Source of the DNA: Caulobacter sp. AP07
Lineage (GTDB): Bacteria > Pseudomonadota > Alphaproteobacteria > Caulobacterales > Caulobacteraceae
NCBI RefSeq assembly: GCF_000281955.1
Contig: NZ_AKKF01000167.1
Span: 22,705-86,704 of the forward strand
Direction: 5' to 3'
DNA: 64,000 nucleotides
Positions 51,569-62,021 of this stretch are shown one piece after another. The notes under the pieces were generated by a model. The model was given only the letters and a program-made list of their open reading frames with translations. It ran no database searches and was not told the DNA's origin. How positions within the stretch are numbered: the stretch's first letter is position 1; each line of letters opens with the position of its first letter. A program made the translations under genes and the position numbers.

Positions 51569-52678
51569 TCAGGGCAGCAGCACGGCCTTGACGAAGTCGC
51601 CTCGCGCCTGGGCGGCGACGGCCTCGTTGATCTGGGCCAGCGGGAAGGTCTTGATCAGGCGGTCAATGGGAAATCGGCCCGCCTTGCGCAGCGCCACCAG
51701 TTGGGGAATGAAGCCGTCCAGGTCGCTGTCGCCCTCGACGATCCCGTGAATTCGAAGACCGGCGCTGACCGCGGCGGTCAGATTGACGCTCAGACTGTCC
51801 TCGCGCCTGGCCGGAACGCCGACCAGTCCGAGAAGGCCGTGTCCGCTCAAGGCGGCCAGGGCCGCCTCCGCCACGGCCACGCGGCCGCTGGTTTCGAAGG
51901 CGAAGTCGACGCCGCCCGGCAAGATGGCCCGGATGGCGGCGGCGACGTCGCCGTCGCCGTCGCCGGGATCGACCACATGGGTCGCGCCCAACTCCAGGGC
52001 TAGGTCGCGGCGCGCGGCGATCGGTTCGACCAGGATGATGCTCGCGCACGCCTGGATCACCGCCCCCATCACCGCCGACATCCCCACCGGGCCGCCGCCG
52101 AAGATGGCGATCGTCGAGCCGGGAGGGCAGGCCAAGGCTCGCATCACCCCGCCGGCCCCGGTCTGGAAGCCGCAACCGAGCGGACCGAGGAGTTCCAGCG
52201 GCGCATCGGCGTCGTCGATCCGCACCAGATTGCGTTCGTAGGTCAGGGCGTGGCTGGCGAACGAGGATTGGCCAAAGAAGTTGGCGGAAACCGCCCGTCC
52301 CTCGAGGCTCAGGCCCGAGGAGCCGTCAGGCCGCGCGCCCGAGAGGTTCAGACCGCGAAACTGCCCGCAATACGACGGCAGGTGCTCCTGGCACCGCGCG
52401 CAGCGGCCGCAACTGGAAAAGCTCATCACTACCCGGTCGCCCGGCTTGACCTTGGTGACCGCCGATCCCACCAACTCGACCACCCCCGAGCCCTCGTGAC
52501 CCAGGACGGCCGGCAGCGGAACCGGGATGAACTGGTCGCGCGCGACCAGATCGGTGTGGCAAAGCCCGACCCCGACGACCCGCACCAGAACTTCGTCGTC
52601 CCGTGGCGTTTCGATCGTCACCGATCGCAGGACAAACGGGCTATGGGCCTCGAACGCCACGGCGGCCTGAATTTGCAT
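51569..52678 (-). CDS. zinc-dependent aryl-alcohol dehydrogenase (XylB-like)
   Basis: This 369-residue medium-chain alcohol dehydrogenase has the catalytic zinc ligands in GLCHTDLVARD and GHEGSGVV, the structural zinc cysteines in SCGRCARCQEHLPSYC, and the NAD-binding IFGGGPVGMSAVMG. The sequence matches benzyl-alcohol dehydrogenases (XylB, AreB) more than simple ethanol dehydrogenases. It would oxidise aromatic alcohols to aldehydes. ATG 52678 has AGGAGA before it. It lies 67 bp after the aldehyde dehydrogenase gene, so the two form an alcohol-to-acid pathway. Confidence 0.9.
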   Translation of the reverse strand: MQIQAAVAFEAHSPFVLRSVTIETPRDDEVLVRVVGVGLCHTDLVARDQFIPVPLPAVLGHEGSGVVELVGSAVTKVKPGDRVVMSFSSCGRCARCQEHLPSYCGQFRGLNLSGARPDGSSGLSLEGRAVSANFFGQSSFASHALTYERNLVRIDDADAPLELLGPLGCGFQTGAGGVMRALACPPGSTIAIFGGGPVGMSAVMGAVIQACASIILVEPIAARRDLALELGATHVVDPGDGDGDVAAAIRAILPGGVDFAFETSGRVAVAEAALAALSGHGLLGLVGVPARREDSLSVNLTAAVSAGLRIHGIVEGDSDLDGFIPQLVALRKAGRFPIDRLIKTFPLAQINEAVAAQARGDFVKAVLLP

Positions 52679-52745
52679 GGTCTCTCCTGGGTCGGTGGCG
52701 ACCTTGGCTTGATGGGTCCTGGAACCGCAGCGAACCGGGTCTTTG

Positions 52746-54179
52746 TCAGATCGGATAGTGACCCGGCTGGGTCTCGACGGTGATCCAGCGCAGTTCGGTG
52801 AAGGCGTCGATCCCGGCCTGGCCGCCGAACCGACCGTAGCCCGAGCCCTTGAGGCCGCCGAACGGCGCGTGGGCGTCGCCGCGCACGGTGGAGCCGTTGA
52901 CATGGCACATGCCCGACTTGATCCGGCGGGCGAGCGCCAGGCCTCGGGCGATGTCGCGCGTGAAGACCGCGGCCGACAGGCCATAGTCGGTGTCATTGGC
53001 CAACTGGACGGCGTGGTCCTCGTCCCGCGCCCGGATGATCGCGACCACCGGCCCAAAGCTCTCCTCGCGAAACAGCGCCATCTCGGAGGTCACGCGGTCG
53101 ATCACCGTGGCGGGCATCAGCACGCCGGTCGCCGCGCCGCCGTTGACCCGCACGGCGCCGGACGCGATCGCTGAGGCCACAAGGCTCTCGACATGGGCCA
53201 CGGTCTTCAGGTCGACCACGGCCCCGAGGGCGGCGGCGCCCGCCCGCGGATCGCCGACGTCCAGGGTGGCCACCTTGGCCCTGAACTTCTCGACGAAGGC
53301 GTCGGCGACGCCGTCGACCGCGATGATGCGCTCGGTCGACATGCAGATCTGACCCTGGTTGAGGAACGCGCCGAAGGCTGCGGCCTTGACCGCCTCGTCC
53401 AGGTCGGCGTCCTCCAGCACCAGCAGCGGGGCCTTGCCGCCCAGTTCCAGCAGCACTGGCTTGAGGTGCTCGGCCGCGCGACGGGCGATGATCTTGCCCA
53501 CGGCGGTCGAGCCGGTGAAATTGATGCGGCGCACGGCCGGATGGTCGATCAGGGCGGCGACGATCTGGGCGGCGTCTTGCGGGGCGTTGGTGACCAGGTT
53601 GACCACGCCGTCCGGCAGCCCGGCCTCGACGAAGGCCTCGACGATCAGGCCGTGGGTGCGCGGGCAGGTTTCCGAGGCCTTCAGCACCACCGTGTTGCCG
53701 CAGGCCAGCGGCGTGGCGATGGCCCGCATGCCCAGGGTGACCGGCGCATTCCACGGCGCGATGCCAAGCACGACGCCGGCCGGTTCGCGGATCGCCAAGG
53801 ACAGGGAGCCGGCCCTGTCGGACGGCATGACGTCTCCGCAGACCTGGGTGGTCAGGGCCGCGGCCTCGCGCAAGGTCGCCGCGGCGTTCATCACGTCGCG
53901 GCGCGCCCATCCTTGCGTCGAGCCGATTTCGCTCATCATCGCTTCGACGATGGCGGGCGTCTTGGCCTCCAGGGCGTCGGCGGCCTTGGACAGCAGGGCC
54001 CGTCGCGGCGTGGGACCGACAGCACCCCAGTTGGCCAGCGCCGCCTGGGCGCGATCGGCCGTGGCGATCACCTCGTCGATGGTCATGGCCGCGGCGGTGG
54101 AGGCCACCAGGCCGGTGACCGGGTCAAGCCGTTCGAAGCGCGCCGACGTCGTGGTGGCCGGGGACGGAGTATCGCTCAT
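52746..54179 (-). CDS. aromatic aldehyde dehydrogenase (vanillin/salicylaldehyde type)
   Basis: This 477-residue NAD(P) aldehyde dehydrogenase has the catalytic cysteine in NQGQICMSTERI, the general-base glutamate in VLLELGGKAP, a nucleotide-binding NFTGSTAVGKII, and CHVNGSTVRGDAHAPFGGLKGSGYGRFGG at the end. The last block is typical of vanillin and salicylaldehyde dehydrogenases. It would turn vanillin or a similar aldehyde into an acid that can enter O-demethylation and protocatechuate cleavage by the neighbouring pca operon. It is cotranscribed with the alcohol dehydrogenase. Confidence 0.92.
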   Translation of the reverse strand: MSDTPSPATTTSARFERLDPVTGLVASTAAAMTIDEVIATADRAQAALANWGAVGPTPRRALLSKAADALEAKTPAIVEAMMSEIGSTQGWARRDVMNAAATLREAAALTTQVCGDVMPSDRAGSLSLAIREPAGVVLGIAPWNAPVTLGMRAIATPLACGNTVVLKASETCPRTHGLIVEAFVEAGLPDGVVNLVTNAPQDAAQIVAALIDHPAVRRINFTGSTAVGKIIARRAAEHLKPVLLELGGKAPLLVLEDADLDEAVKAAAFGAFLNQGQICMSTERIIAVDGVADAFVEKFRAKVATLDVGDPRAGAAALGAVVDLKTVAHVESLVASAIASGAVRVNGGAATGVLMPATVIDRVTSEMALFREESFGPVVAIIRARDEDHAVQLANDTDYGLSAAVFTRDIARGLALARRIKSGMCHVNGSTVRGDAHAPFGGLKGSGYGRFGGQAGIDAFTELRWITVETQPGHYPI

Positions 54180-54343
54180 CCTGGTGTCTCTTTTTCAAAG
54201 GCCCGCGCCGCCGGTGGCGGCCCAGGACTTGGTCCACGGGCGAGGTCTGGATCGCCCAAGCCCGGCTTTCAGGGGCGCGGCTCGGCCTTCTCCCTGCGCA
54301 CTGGCGGGCATGATCGGGTTGGCCGCGCATCGGTCCGACCGCG

Positions 54344-55708
54344 TCAGACCAGCAAGGTCGCCGCCACGTCCTGGGCCGACGCCGCAACCTCCTCGCGCCC
54401 GTGCCGGCGAAGCGCCGCCATCAAGCACAGGAGAAACACCATCGTCCCGACGCCGGTGACCAAGGCGAACACCGACATGGCGTGGGCGAGCGCCAATGGC
54501 CCGCTGAACATCGTATCGGAGAGGATCGCCACCAGCGTCGGCCCCAGCGCGCCGCCGATGACGCCCAACGGCAAATAGTAGGCGACCGACATCCGGCCCA
54601 TGAGCTCTGGCGGCGTCACTCGCGCCAGCAGCACCGATCCGATGGGAAGCAGCGGTCCGGCGACGACGGCGCCCAGTCCGATCATGGTCCAGGCGAGGGT
54701 CGCGTTCGTCACGAGCGGCACGGCCGTATAGAGGCAGGCCAGGATCAGCACCAGGCCGGCCGCCAGATGAACGATGCTCAGGCCTCGCCGGGTGAAGAGA
54801 TCGATCACCAGCCCGCCGGCCAGCATCCCGCCGACCCCGAAGACCAGACCCTGCAGTCCGTAGACGATGCCGATCACGTCCAGCGCAAGGCCAAACTTGC
54901 GCGCCATCATGGTCGGCGTCCAACTGGTGATGCCCAGAATCAGCAGCGCCATGCACGAGGCGTAGAGGATGAGCGAGGCGTAGAATCCAGGCCGACGCTG
55001 CAGCATCTGGACCACGGCGCTCACCCCAAGGCCGGGGTCGCTGCTGGCCGCGCCGCGTCGCCCCTTGGGATCTGGACGCAGGAGCAGGAGCAGCAGGAGC
55101 ATCGGCAGGGTGAGCAGACCGCTGAGGATGAACATCACTTGCCAATCGGCAAGGTCCCTCAACACCGGTGTATGTGCGAACCTGCCCCTGCGCACCCATC
55201 CGAGCAGCGCGCCGCCCCCCGACAGCGCGATCGCGCCGCCGACGAACGGGCCCATGCCGATAACGGAGAACGCCCAGCCATGTTTTTGCTTCGGCACGCG
55301 GTCGGCGACCAGCGAGAAGGTGGCCGGCGTGACGAAGGCTTCAGCCGAACCGATCCCGATCCTGGCGACGAGGAGACTCCAAAAGCCCGTCGTGAAGCCG
55401 CAGACCAAGAGCAAGGCCGACCAGGCGCCGGACGTGATCGCCAGCACCTTGCGTCGGTTGACACGATCGATGACGAGGCCGGCTGGAACATTCATCATCG
55501 AGTAGGCGAGACTGAAGAAGAACCCGGTCGCCAGACTGACCTGGGTGTCGGTCAGTCCCAGATCCTTCTTGATCGGTTCGATCAGCAGCGGCACGAGCGA
55601 GCGGTCGATCCAGGCGAAGGTGGAGACCACGAACAGAATGAAGATGACAAGGTTGGGACCTTGCCCGCGGACCGACGCCGTCGCGTTTGTTTCTGCGCCC
55701 ACCTTCAT
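54344..55708 (-). CDS. MFS transporter (spinster-like)
   Basis: This 454-residue protein has twelve helices. The first helix FILFVVSTFAWIDRSLVPLLIEPIKKDLGLTDTQVSL is typical of the spinster/hexuronate-like MFS group, and MNVPAGLVIDRVNRRKVL is motif A. ATG 55708 has AGGGAGA before it, while the longer frame to 55891 has no membrane features. It is upstream of the aldehyde dehydrogenase in the same direction and is likely to import an aromatic compound. The substrate is unknown. Confidence 0.88.
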   Translation of the reverse strand: MKVGAETNATASVRGQGPNLVIFILFVVSTFAWIDRSLVPLLIEPIKKDLGLTDTQVSLATGFFFSLAYSMMNVPAGLVIDRVNRRKVLAITSGAWSALLLVCGFTTGFWSLLVARIGIGSAEAFVTPATFSLVADRVPKQKHGWAFSVIGMGPFVGGAIALSGGGALLGWVRRGRFAHTPVLRDLADWQVMFILSGLLTLPMLLLLLLLRPDPKGRRGAASSDPGLGVSAVVQMLQRRPGFYASLILYASCMALLILGITSWTPTMMARKFGLALDVIGIVYGLQGLVFGVGGMLAGGLVIDLFTRRGLSIVHLAAGLVLILACLYTAVPLVTNATLAWTMIGLGAVVAGPLLPIGSVLLARVTPPELMGRMSVAYYLPLGVIGGALGPTLVAILSDTMFSGPLALAHAMSVFALVTGVGTMVFLLCLMAALRRHGREEVAASAQDVAATLLV

Positions 55709-55996
55709 CGTCTCCCTGGCCGACAGCGCCCAGCCGCCAGGATCTTCGCGCGACCTCACGGCCAAGCGTCGATGCTGTCCCGGAAGGGCTTGCCCGAGTG
55801 TGCGCATCGATCGATAGACCCCGACATCACTCTCTAAGGGGACAGGGCCCATCTCCATGGCCCGCCCAAGACGATGTCGAAAGGGCGTCACCGCGCCAAC
55901 CTCCTAGAAGAGGCGCCCCTGCGTATCGTCTGCGCGAGACGGCCTGCCAGACCCGCGCCGCCGCGCCATCCTATCCGTGGCGAGCCTTTCCGGGCG

Positions 55997-57277
55997 CTAT
56001 CGCTCCGCAACGCGCGACGAGGCGCCAAATCGGCGCAGGACGGGCGAGAGAAACCCCAGGAGGCTGACCAGTCCGCCGAGCGCGCCCATCAGCACGAACA
56101 GCCAACGGATTCCGATCAGTTCGCCCAGAGGGGTCGTCAAGGCCAAGCCAATCGGCGCGGCCAAGCCCATGATCGTGCTCAGAAGCGACAGGACGCGGCC
56201 CTGTAGATGATTGGGCACGGTGGTCTGGATGAGGGTCGTGAACGGCGCGTGGCCGATGATGAAGGTGATGCTGCTGAACACCCAGAAGACCACGGCCAGC
56301 CAGAACATGTCCGCCGGCGCCAGCGCGACAAGGGCGAGTGTGAAGCAGGACAGCGCATACCCGGATAGCAGCCAGAGCATCAGCCGTCTGGGCGCCAGCG
56401 CCGCAACGAGCAGGCCGCCGGCGATCATGCCCGCGCCGCCCAAGCCCTCGATGATCGCCACCTGCTCGGCGCCGCCGCCAAAATGCTCCTTGACCAGCAG
56501 CGGCACCAGCGTGAACGACGGCATGATGACGAGCACGACGCCGGCCAGCAGGCCGTAGATGCGCCTCAGGGCGGGATCGTCCCAGACCAGATGCACGCCC
56601 TCCTTGACCTCGCGCCAGAGGCCGGCGCGCTGCGCTTTGGGCGCGCGGTGCTGGGGGATGGCGAAAATCAGCAGCGGGACGATCCCGATCAAGGCGGTGA
56701 CCACGTCGATGCCGAGCGCCCAGCCGATCGGCATGAGGGCGATGGCGAGCGCGCCCAAGGGCGCGGCGGCGACCGTCATGATGCCCATCATCGTCTGGTT
56801 GAGGCCGCTGGCGCGCGGCAGGAAACGCGCCGGGACTAGCATCGCCGTGCTCGCGGCGGCGGCGGGCGCCTGAAAGGCCTGCATCGCGCTGCGGACGAAC
56901 ATCATCGTATAGATGTGCCAAAGCGCGATGTGCTGGGTCAGGAAAAGCGCGATCAGCACCAGCATGCAGATCGCGCTGACGCCATCGGCGGCGATCATCA
57001 GGAGGCGACGGCTGTGGCGGTCGGCGAAGGCTCCGCCCAGAGGGCCGAGCAAGGCCTGGGGCAGCAGCGCGACCATGCCTGCCGTCGCCAGCGCCGCCAC
57101 GCTGCCGGTGGTGTCGGTTATCCACCAGATCAGGACGAACTGGGTCAGGGCCGAGCCGATGAGGGACAGCGCCTGGCCGACGAAGATCGACCAATACCTA
57201 GGTTGCCATCGTGTCCCGGGATCGCCGGTCATGCCGGCGCCGGGGTCGAAGGCGACGGTGGAAGTTGGATCGGGCAT
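55997..57277 (-). CDS. MFS transporter (EntS/MFS-3 type)
   Basis: This 426-residue protein has twelve helices and the opening WSIFVGQALSLIGSALTQFVLIWWITDTTGS. GGAFADRHSRRLLM is motif A, and TLIQTTVPNHLQGRVLSL is typical of the EntS-like exporter group. These efflux carriers often move siderophores or drugs. It is separate from the other MFS genes of the window and 205 bp from the efflux operon, to which it might be functionally related. The N-terminal 20 residues are disordered. Confidence 0.88.
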   Translation of the reverse strand: MPDPTSTVAFDPGAGMTGDPGTRWQPRYWSIFVGQALSLIGSALTQFVLIWWITDTTGSVAALATAGMVALLPQALLGPLGGAFADRHSRRLLMIAADGVSAICMLVLIALFLTQHIALWHIYTMMFVRSAMQAFQAPAAAASTAMLVPARFLPRASGLNQTMMGIMTVAAAPLGALAIALMPIGWALGIDVVTALIGIVPLLIFAIPQHRAPKAQRAGLWREVKEGVHLVWDDPALRRIYGLLAGVVLVIMPSFTLVPLLVKEHFGGGAEQVAIIEGLGGAGMIAGGLLVAALAPRRLMLWLLSGYALSCFTLALVALAPADMFWLAVVFWVFSSITFIIGHAPFTTLIQTTVPNHLQGRVLSLLSTIMGLAAPIGLALTTPLGELIGIRWLFVLMGALGGLVSLLGFLSPVLRRFGASSRVAER

Positions 57278-57482
57278 GGCGGGTTCAAGGGCAAGCTCCA
57301 GATGGTCATGGCGAGGTTTTCAAGGCCTTGCTTCCCGCGATCTGGCGAACAATGGCCAGCCGACCGGGCTGTGATCTAGGTTCGCTGGCCGGTCGCAGGC
57401 TGCGAAGGCGGACGGGTTTTCGAGACTAGCCGCGCGATGGGCGGGCGCCCGAGCCGTGGACCGTACGCCAGCGCCGCGCGAC

Positions 57483-58856
57483 CTAGCTCCGCGGCAGCCC
57501 ACCCCCCAGGGCGCGATAGAGGTTGACCCCGCTCGACGCTCGCTCCTGCTGCAACTGCACCAGCGCCTGCTGAGCGGCATAGAGGCTGCGTTGGGCGTCG
57601 AGCAATTCCAGGCGGCTGTCGAGGCCGGCGCGGAAGCGTTGGTCGGAAAGTTCGGCCCGCCGCCTGGCCGCGCCGACCGCGGCCTGCTGGGCGCTGATCT
57701 GCTGGGTGAAGGTGAGCCGTCCGGCCAGGCCGTCGGCGACCTCGCGAAACGCTGTCTGGATCGCCTTCTCGTAGGTGGCCAGGGCCGCTTGGCCGCGTGC
57801 TTGGGCGAGCGCATGCTGCCCGCGAAGGCGTCCGCCCTGGAAGATCGGCAAGGTCAACTGCGGTGCGAACGACCATGAGCGGCTGGCGCCGGTGAACAAG
57901 TCGTCGAGCTCGGCCGATGCGTAGCCGGTCTGCCCGGTCAGGCTCAACTGAGGGAAAAAGGCGGCGCGCGCGGCGCGCACATCGGCCTTGGCCGCCTCCA
58001 GCCGCTGCTCGGCCTGGCGGACGTCGGGGCGGCGTTCGAGCAACTGCGCCGGCAGGCCGGCCGGCAGTTCGGCGAGAACCGGCTGATCCGCCAGCGCCAT
58101 AGGCGCGGGCAGATCGTCTGGCGTCGGCGCGCCCACGGCGAGCATCAAGGCGTTCAGCGCCATTTGATGCGCCCGCAACGCGCCATCGACGTCCGCCTTG
58201 CCGCCCTGGGCTTGGGCCTGGGCTTGCACGAGGTCCAGGTCGCTGGCCATGCCCGCCGCGCGAAGCTGCTCGGTCCTTTCCAGGGAGATGTTCCAGTCCC
58301 TCGATGTCGTCGCCGCCAAGGCCAGACGCTCCGCGGCGGCCCGCTCGGCCAGGTAGGCGTCGGCGACCGTGGCGATGACCGTGATGCGCGCGGCGCGCGC
58401 GCCCTCCTCCGCGGCCAGGTAGCTGCTGAAGGCGCTGGCCGATTGCGCGCGAAGGCGACCGAAGAGATCGATCTCGAACGCGGTCATCGACAGGTTGGCC
58501 GAAGCTTGCTCGGACGGGCCGGCCACGCCGCCGCGGGCATAGCCTCCCGCGGCCTGGATCTGCGGGAGGAAGCTGGCGCGCTGAATGCGCAACTGGGCCT
58601 TGGCGGCGTCGGCGTCGAGCAACGCCGCGCGAAGGTCGCGGTTTTCGGCCAGAGCCAGATCGACGAGCGCGCGCAGGCGCGCATCGCGAAAAACCGAACG
58701 CCAGTCTTGGTCGGCGGCGTTGGCCTGATCCCGGGCGTCGGACAGCGGATAGGCCGCGGGCGTGGCCAGGCTCGGCGGGGCTTGATCCGGAAGGCTTTGA
58801 CAGGCCGAGACGCTGAGGGCGGCGACGAGCGCCGCGACGATGTGGCGATGGGGCAT
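57483..58856 (-). CDS. outer-membrane efflux lipoprotein (OprM/NodT family)
   Basis: This 457-residue protein has a lipoprotein signal with lipobox LSVSAC (lipid-bearing Cys near 20) and two repeated outer-membrane efflux domains with long coiled helices (LERRPDVRQAEQRLEAAKADVRAARAAFFP is the conserved block). It forms the trimeric outer-membrane exit duct of the RND pump. The reading frame could extend upstream into the pump gene, but ATG 58856, two bases after the pump stop, fits a coupled start. It is the third gene of the mfp-rnd-oprM operon. Confidence 0.94.
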   Translation of the reverse strand: MPHRHIVAALVAALSVSACQSLPDQAPPSLATPAAYPLSDARDQANAADQDWRSVFRDARLRALVDLALAENRDLRAALLDADAAKAQLRIQRASFLPQIQAAGGYARGGVAGPSEQASANLSMTAFEIDLFGRLRAQSASAFSSYLAAEEGARAARITVIATVADAYLAERAAAERLALAATTSRDWNISLERTEQLRAAGMASDLDLVQAQAQAQGGKADVDGALRAHQMALNALMLAVGAPTPDDLPAPMALADQPVLAELPAGLPAQLLERRPDVRQAEQRLEAAKADVRAARAAFFPQLSLTGQTGYASAELDDLFTGASRSWSFAPQLTLPIFQGGRLRGQHALAQARGQAALATYEKAIQTAFREVADGLAGRLTFTQQISAQQAAVGAARRRAELSDQRFRAGLDSRLELLDAQRSLYAAQQALVQLQQERASSGVNLYRALGGGLPRS

Positions 58857-58858
58857 GG

Positions 58859-61800
58859 TCAGGCTCCGGCGCGCGTTTGACGCGGTTCCCTGGCCGATCG
58901 CGGGCCCTTGAGCCTGGCGGCGATCGACTCGGCGAAGGTGAGAACGAAGACGAAGAAGACCGGGACGAAGAAGATCGCCAGGAAGGTGGCGGTCAGCATG
59001 CCGCCGAACACCCCGGTTCCGATCGAATGCTGGGTGGCCGCGCTGGCCCCCTGGGCGATCATCAGGGGCACGACGCCCAGGGTGAAGGCCAGCGACGTCA
59101 TGATGATCGGCCGCAGGCGCAGGCGAGCCGCTTCGATCGTCGCCTCGGCCAGACCCCTGCCCTGCTCGCGCAGCATCTTGGCGAACTCGACGATCAGGAT
59201 GGCGTTCTTGGCCGACAGGCCGATGATCGTGATCATGCCGACCTTGAAGAACACGTCGTTGGGCAGGCCGCGGATCATTGTCGCGGCCACCGCCCCGATC
59301 AGGCCTAGCGGCACGACCAGCATCACCGAGAGCGGAATGGTCCAACTCTCGTAGAGACCGGCGAGCACGAGAAAGACCACCAGCATCGAAAGCGCCATGA
59401 GCATGGGCGCTTCGTCGCCGCTGACCCGTTCCTGCAGCGACTGTCCGGTCCAAGCGACCGAAAAGCCGGCTGGAAGCTGGCCAGCCAGACGTTCCATCTC
59501 GGCCATGGCGTCGCCGCTCGCGACCCCCGGCGCGGCGTTGCCGGAAATGCGCGAGGTCGGGTAGCCGTTGTAGCGCACCATCTGCAGCGGCAGGTCTTCC
59601 CAGTGCGGGGCGACAAAGGCCGACAGCGGCGTCATGCCGCCCGAGCGGTTCTTGACGTAGAGGCCCAGAACGTCGTCGATCTGCATGCGCGCGCCGGGTT
59701 CGGCTTGAACGATGACCTGCTGCAGGCGGCCCTGATTGGGGAAATCGTTGACATAGGCCGAGCCCATGGCCGCCGACAGCGTGCTGTTGATCGCATCGAA
59801 CGACACGCCTTGCGCTTCAGCCCTCTCCCGGTCGATGTCGAGCCGCAGGCTCGAACCGTCCGGCAGTCCATCGGGATAGACGCTGGCCAGCTTCCGGCTG
59901 CCCGCGGCCAACCGCAGCAACTGGGCTTGCGCCGCGGCCATGGCCGCCGGCCCCTGGTTGCGCAGGTCTTGAAGGCGCAGGGCGAAGGCCGAGGAGGTGC
60001 CAAGCTCATCGATGGCTGGCGGATTGACGGCCGTGACCGTCCCGTCCCTTACCGCGCTCATAGCCTGCTGCGCCGCCGCTACCTCGGCCTGCGCGGTCGC
60101 GCCATGGCGCTGGTCCCAGTCGACGAGATTGGTGAAGGCCATGGCCGCGTTCTGGCCAGATCCGCTAAAGCCGAACCCGACGATCGAGGTGTTGCTGGCG
60201 ATCGCCTTGCGGGTCCCCAGATGCTGCTCGTATTGCTTGATGACCGCCCGCGTGCGCTCGGCCGTCGCGTCGGCCGGAAGGGTGATCATCGTCAGGAAAC
60301 TGCCCTGATCCTCGTCCGGCAGGAAGGCTCCGGGCAGGCGGGCGAAGGCGACCGCCAGCAGGGCCACAAGGGCGACAAACACGATCATCGCCCGGCCCGT
60401 GCGCTTGACCAGGCTGGCGATCCAACCGGCGTAGCCTTCGGTCAACCGATCGAAGCGCCGGTTGAACCAGCCAAAAAACCCCTTCTTCTGATGATGATGC
60501 GGGTCGACCGGCTTGAGCAACGTCGCGCAAAGCGCCGGTGTGAGCGACAGGGCGAGAAGCGCGGAAAACAGGATGGACACCGCCATCGCCAGGCTGAACT
60601 GGCGATAGATCGCGCCCACCGAACCCGAGGCGAACGCCATGGGGATGAAGACGGCCGAAAGCACCAGCGTGATGCCGATCACCGCGCCGGTGATTTCCTT
60701 CATCGCCTTTTGGGTCGCTTCCCTCGGCGAAAGGCCTTCCCTGGCCATGATCCGCTCGACATTCTCGACCACGACGATCGCGTCGTCGACGATGATGCCG
60801 ATGGCCAGCACCATGCCAAACATCGTCAGGACGTTGATCGAGAACCCCGCCAGCAACATCACCGCCAGCGTGCCGAGCAGCGCGATCGGGGCCACGATCG
60901 TGGGAATGAGCGTGTAGCGGACGTTCTGGAGGAAGACGAACATCACCAGGAACACCAGCACCATGGCTTCGATCAGGGTGTGGACGACCTTTTCGATCGA
61001 GATCTTCACGAACGGCGCCGTGTCATAGGAAATGGCGTAGCGCATGCCCGCCGGCATGGACTTGCCCAGGGAGGCCATGCGGTCGCGCACGCCCTGGGCC
61101 GTCGCCACGGCGTTGGCGCCCGGCGCCATCTGGATCGCGGCCACGGCCGAGACCTTGCCGTTGTCGGTGGTCTCGAAGGCGTAGCTCTGCGATCCAAGCT
61201 CGACCCTGGCCACATCTTCAAGGGTCAGGCGCGAACCGTCGGCCTTGGCGCGCAGAGTGATGGCCTTGAACTGCTCGACCGTCTGCAACTGGCCCGAGGC
61301 TGTCAGCGGCACGCTGACGGCCTGTCCGGCCGGGGCGGGCATGTCCCCCAGTCGGCCGGGCGCGATCTGCAGGTTCTGGGCGGCGATGGCGGCGGTCACC
61401 TCGCTGAAGGCGATGTCGGCGGCCGCGAGCTTCTTGGGATCGATCCAGACGCGCATCGCGCGTTCGGAGGCGAAGCTCTGAACCTTGCCCACGCCGGGAA
61501 CACGCTGGATTTCGCTCACCAGGTTGCGCACCACGTAGTCGCCGAGTTCCTGACGATCGAAGGCCCCGTCATCCGACGTCACCGAGACCATCATCAGGAA
61601 GCTCGAGGCGGCGGCCTGGACGTCGACACCGTTCTGCCGCACCGTCTGGGGCAGACGCGCCTCGACGGTCTTGAGCCGGTTTTGCACGTCGACCTGGGCC
61701 ATGTCCGGGTTGGTTCCAGGCCGGAAGGTGGCGGTGATCGACGCCGAGCCCGACGTGTCGGCCGAGCTCTCGAAGTAGAGCAGGTTCTTGACGCTGGCCA

Positions 61801-62005
61801 ATTCCCGCTCGATCGGCGCGATGACGCTGTCGGTCAAGGTCTGGGTCGTGGCCCCGGGATAGCTGGCCGAAATGCTCACGCTCGGCGGCGCGACGGACGG
61901 AAAGCGCGCGATCGGCAGGCGCGGGATCGCCAGCAGGCCGGCGAGGATGATGAAGATGGCGAGCACCCAGGCGAAGACCGGACGCTGAATGAAGAACAGG
62001 GGCAT
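58859..62005 (-). CDS. RND multidrug efflux transporter (AcrB/MexB-like)
   Basis: This 1048-residue protein has the expected RND length. It opens MPLFFIQRPVFAWVLAIF, has the charged helix GIIVDDAIVVVENVERIM with two proton-relay Asp residues, and two large periplasmic loops, and ends with a soluble tail. The family is hydrophobe/amphiphile efflux-1, which exports drugs and solvents by proton motive force. ATG 62005 is used since the frame continues upstream only into unrelated sequence. It follows the adaptor gene by 16 bp and is coupled to the outer-membrane gene. Confidence 0.96.
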   Translation of the reverse strand: MPLFFIQRPVFAWVLAIFIILAGLLAIPRLPIARFPSVAPPSVSISASYPGATTQTLTDSVIAPIERELASVKNLLYFESSADTSGSASITATFRPGTNPDMAQVDVQNRLKTVEARLPQTVRQNGVDVQAAASSFLMMVSVTSDDGAFDRQELGDYVVRNLVSEIQRVPGVGKVQSFASERAMRVWIDPKKLAAADIAFSEVTAAIAAQNLQIAPGRLGDMPAPAGQAVSVPLTASGQLQTVEQFKAITLRAKADGSRLTLEDVARVELGSQSYAFETTDNGKVSAVAAIQMAPGANAVATAQGVRDRMASLGKSMPAGMRYAISYDTAPFVKISIEKVVHTLIEAMVLVFLVMFVFLQNVRYTLIPTIVAPIALLGTLAVMLLAGFSINVLTMFGMVLAIGIIVDDAIVVVENVERIMAREGLSPREATQKAMKEITGAVIGITLVLSAVFIPMAFASGSVGAIYRQFSLAMAVSILFSALLALSLTPALCATLLKPVDPHHHQKKGFFGWFNRRFDRLTEGYAGWIASLVKRTGRAMIVFVALVALLAVAFARLPGAFLPDEDQGSFLTMITLPADATAERTRAVIKQYEQHLGTRKAIASNTSIVGFGFSGSGQNAAMAFTNLVDWDQRHGATAQAEVAAAQQAMSAVRDGTVTAVNPPAIDELGTSSAFALRLQDLRNQGPAAMAAAQAQLLRLAAGSRKLASVYPDGLPDGSSLRLDIDRERAEAQGVSFDAINSTLSAAMGSAYVNDFPNQGRLQQVIVQAEPGARMQIDDVLGLYVKNRSGGMTPLSAFVAPHWEDLPLQMVRYNGYPTSRISGNAAPGVASGDAMAEMERLAGQLPAGFSVAWTGQSLQERVSGDEAPMLMALSMLVVFLVLAGLYESWTIPLSVMLVVPLGLIGAVAATMIRGLPNDVFFKVGMITIIGLSAKNAILIVEFAKMLREQGRGLAEATIEAARLRLRPIIMTSLAFTLGVVPLMIAQGASAATQHSIGTGVFGGMLTATFLAIFFVPVFFVFVLTFAESIAARLKGPRSAREPRQTRAGA

Positions 62006-62021
62006 GGTCTGGGGTTCCGGC

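Noticed and set aside
57483..59453. 656-residue frame extending the OprM-like gene into the pump gene
   Set aside because: The extra N-terminal part overlaps the pump gene in a wrong frame, and a lipoprotein signal starts at 58856.
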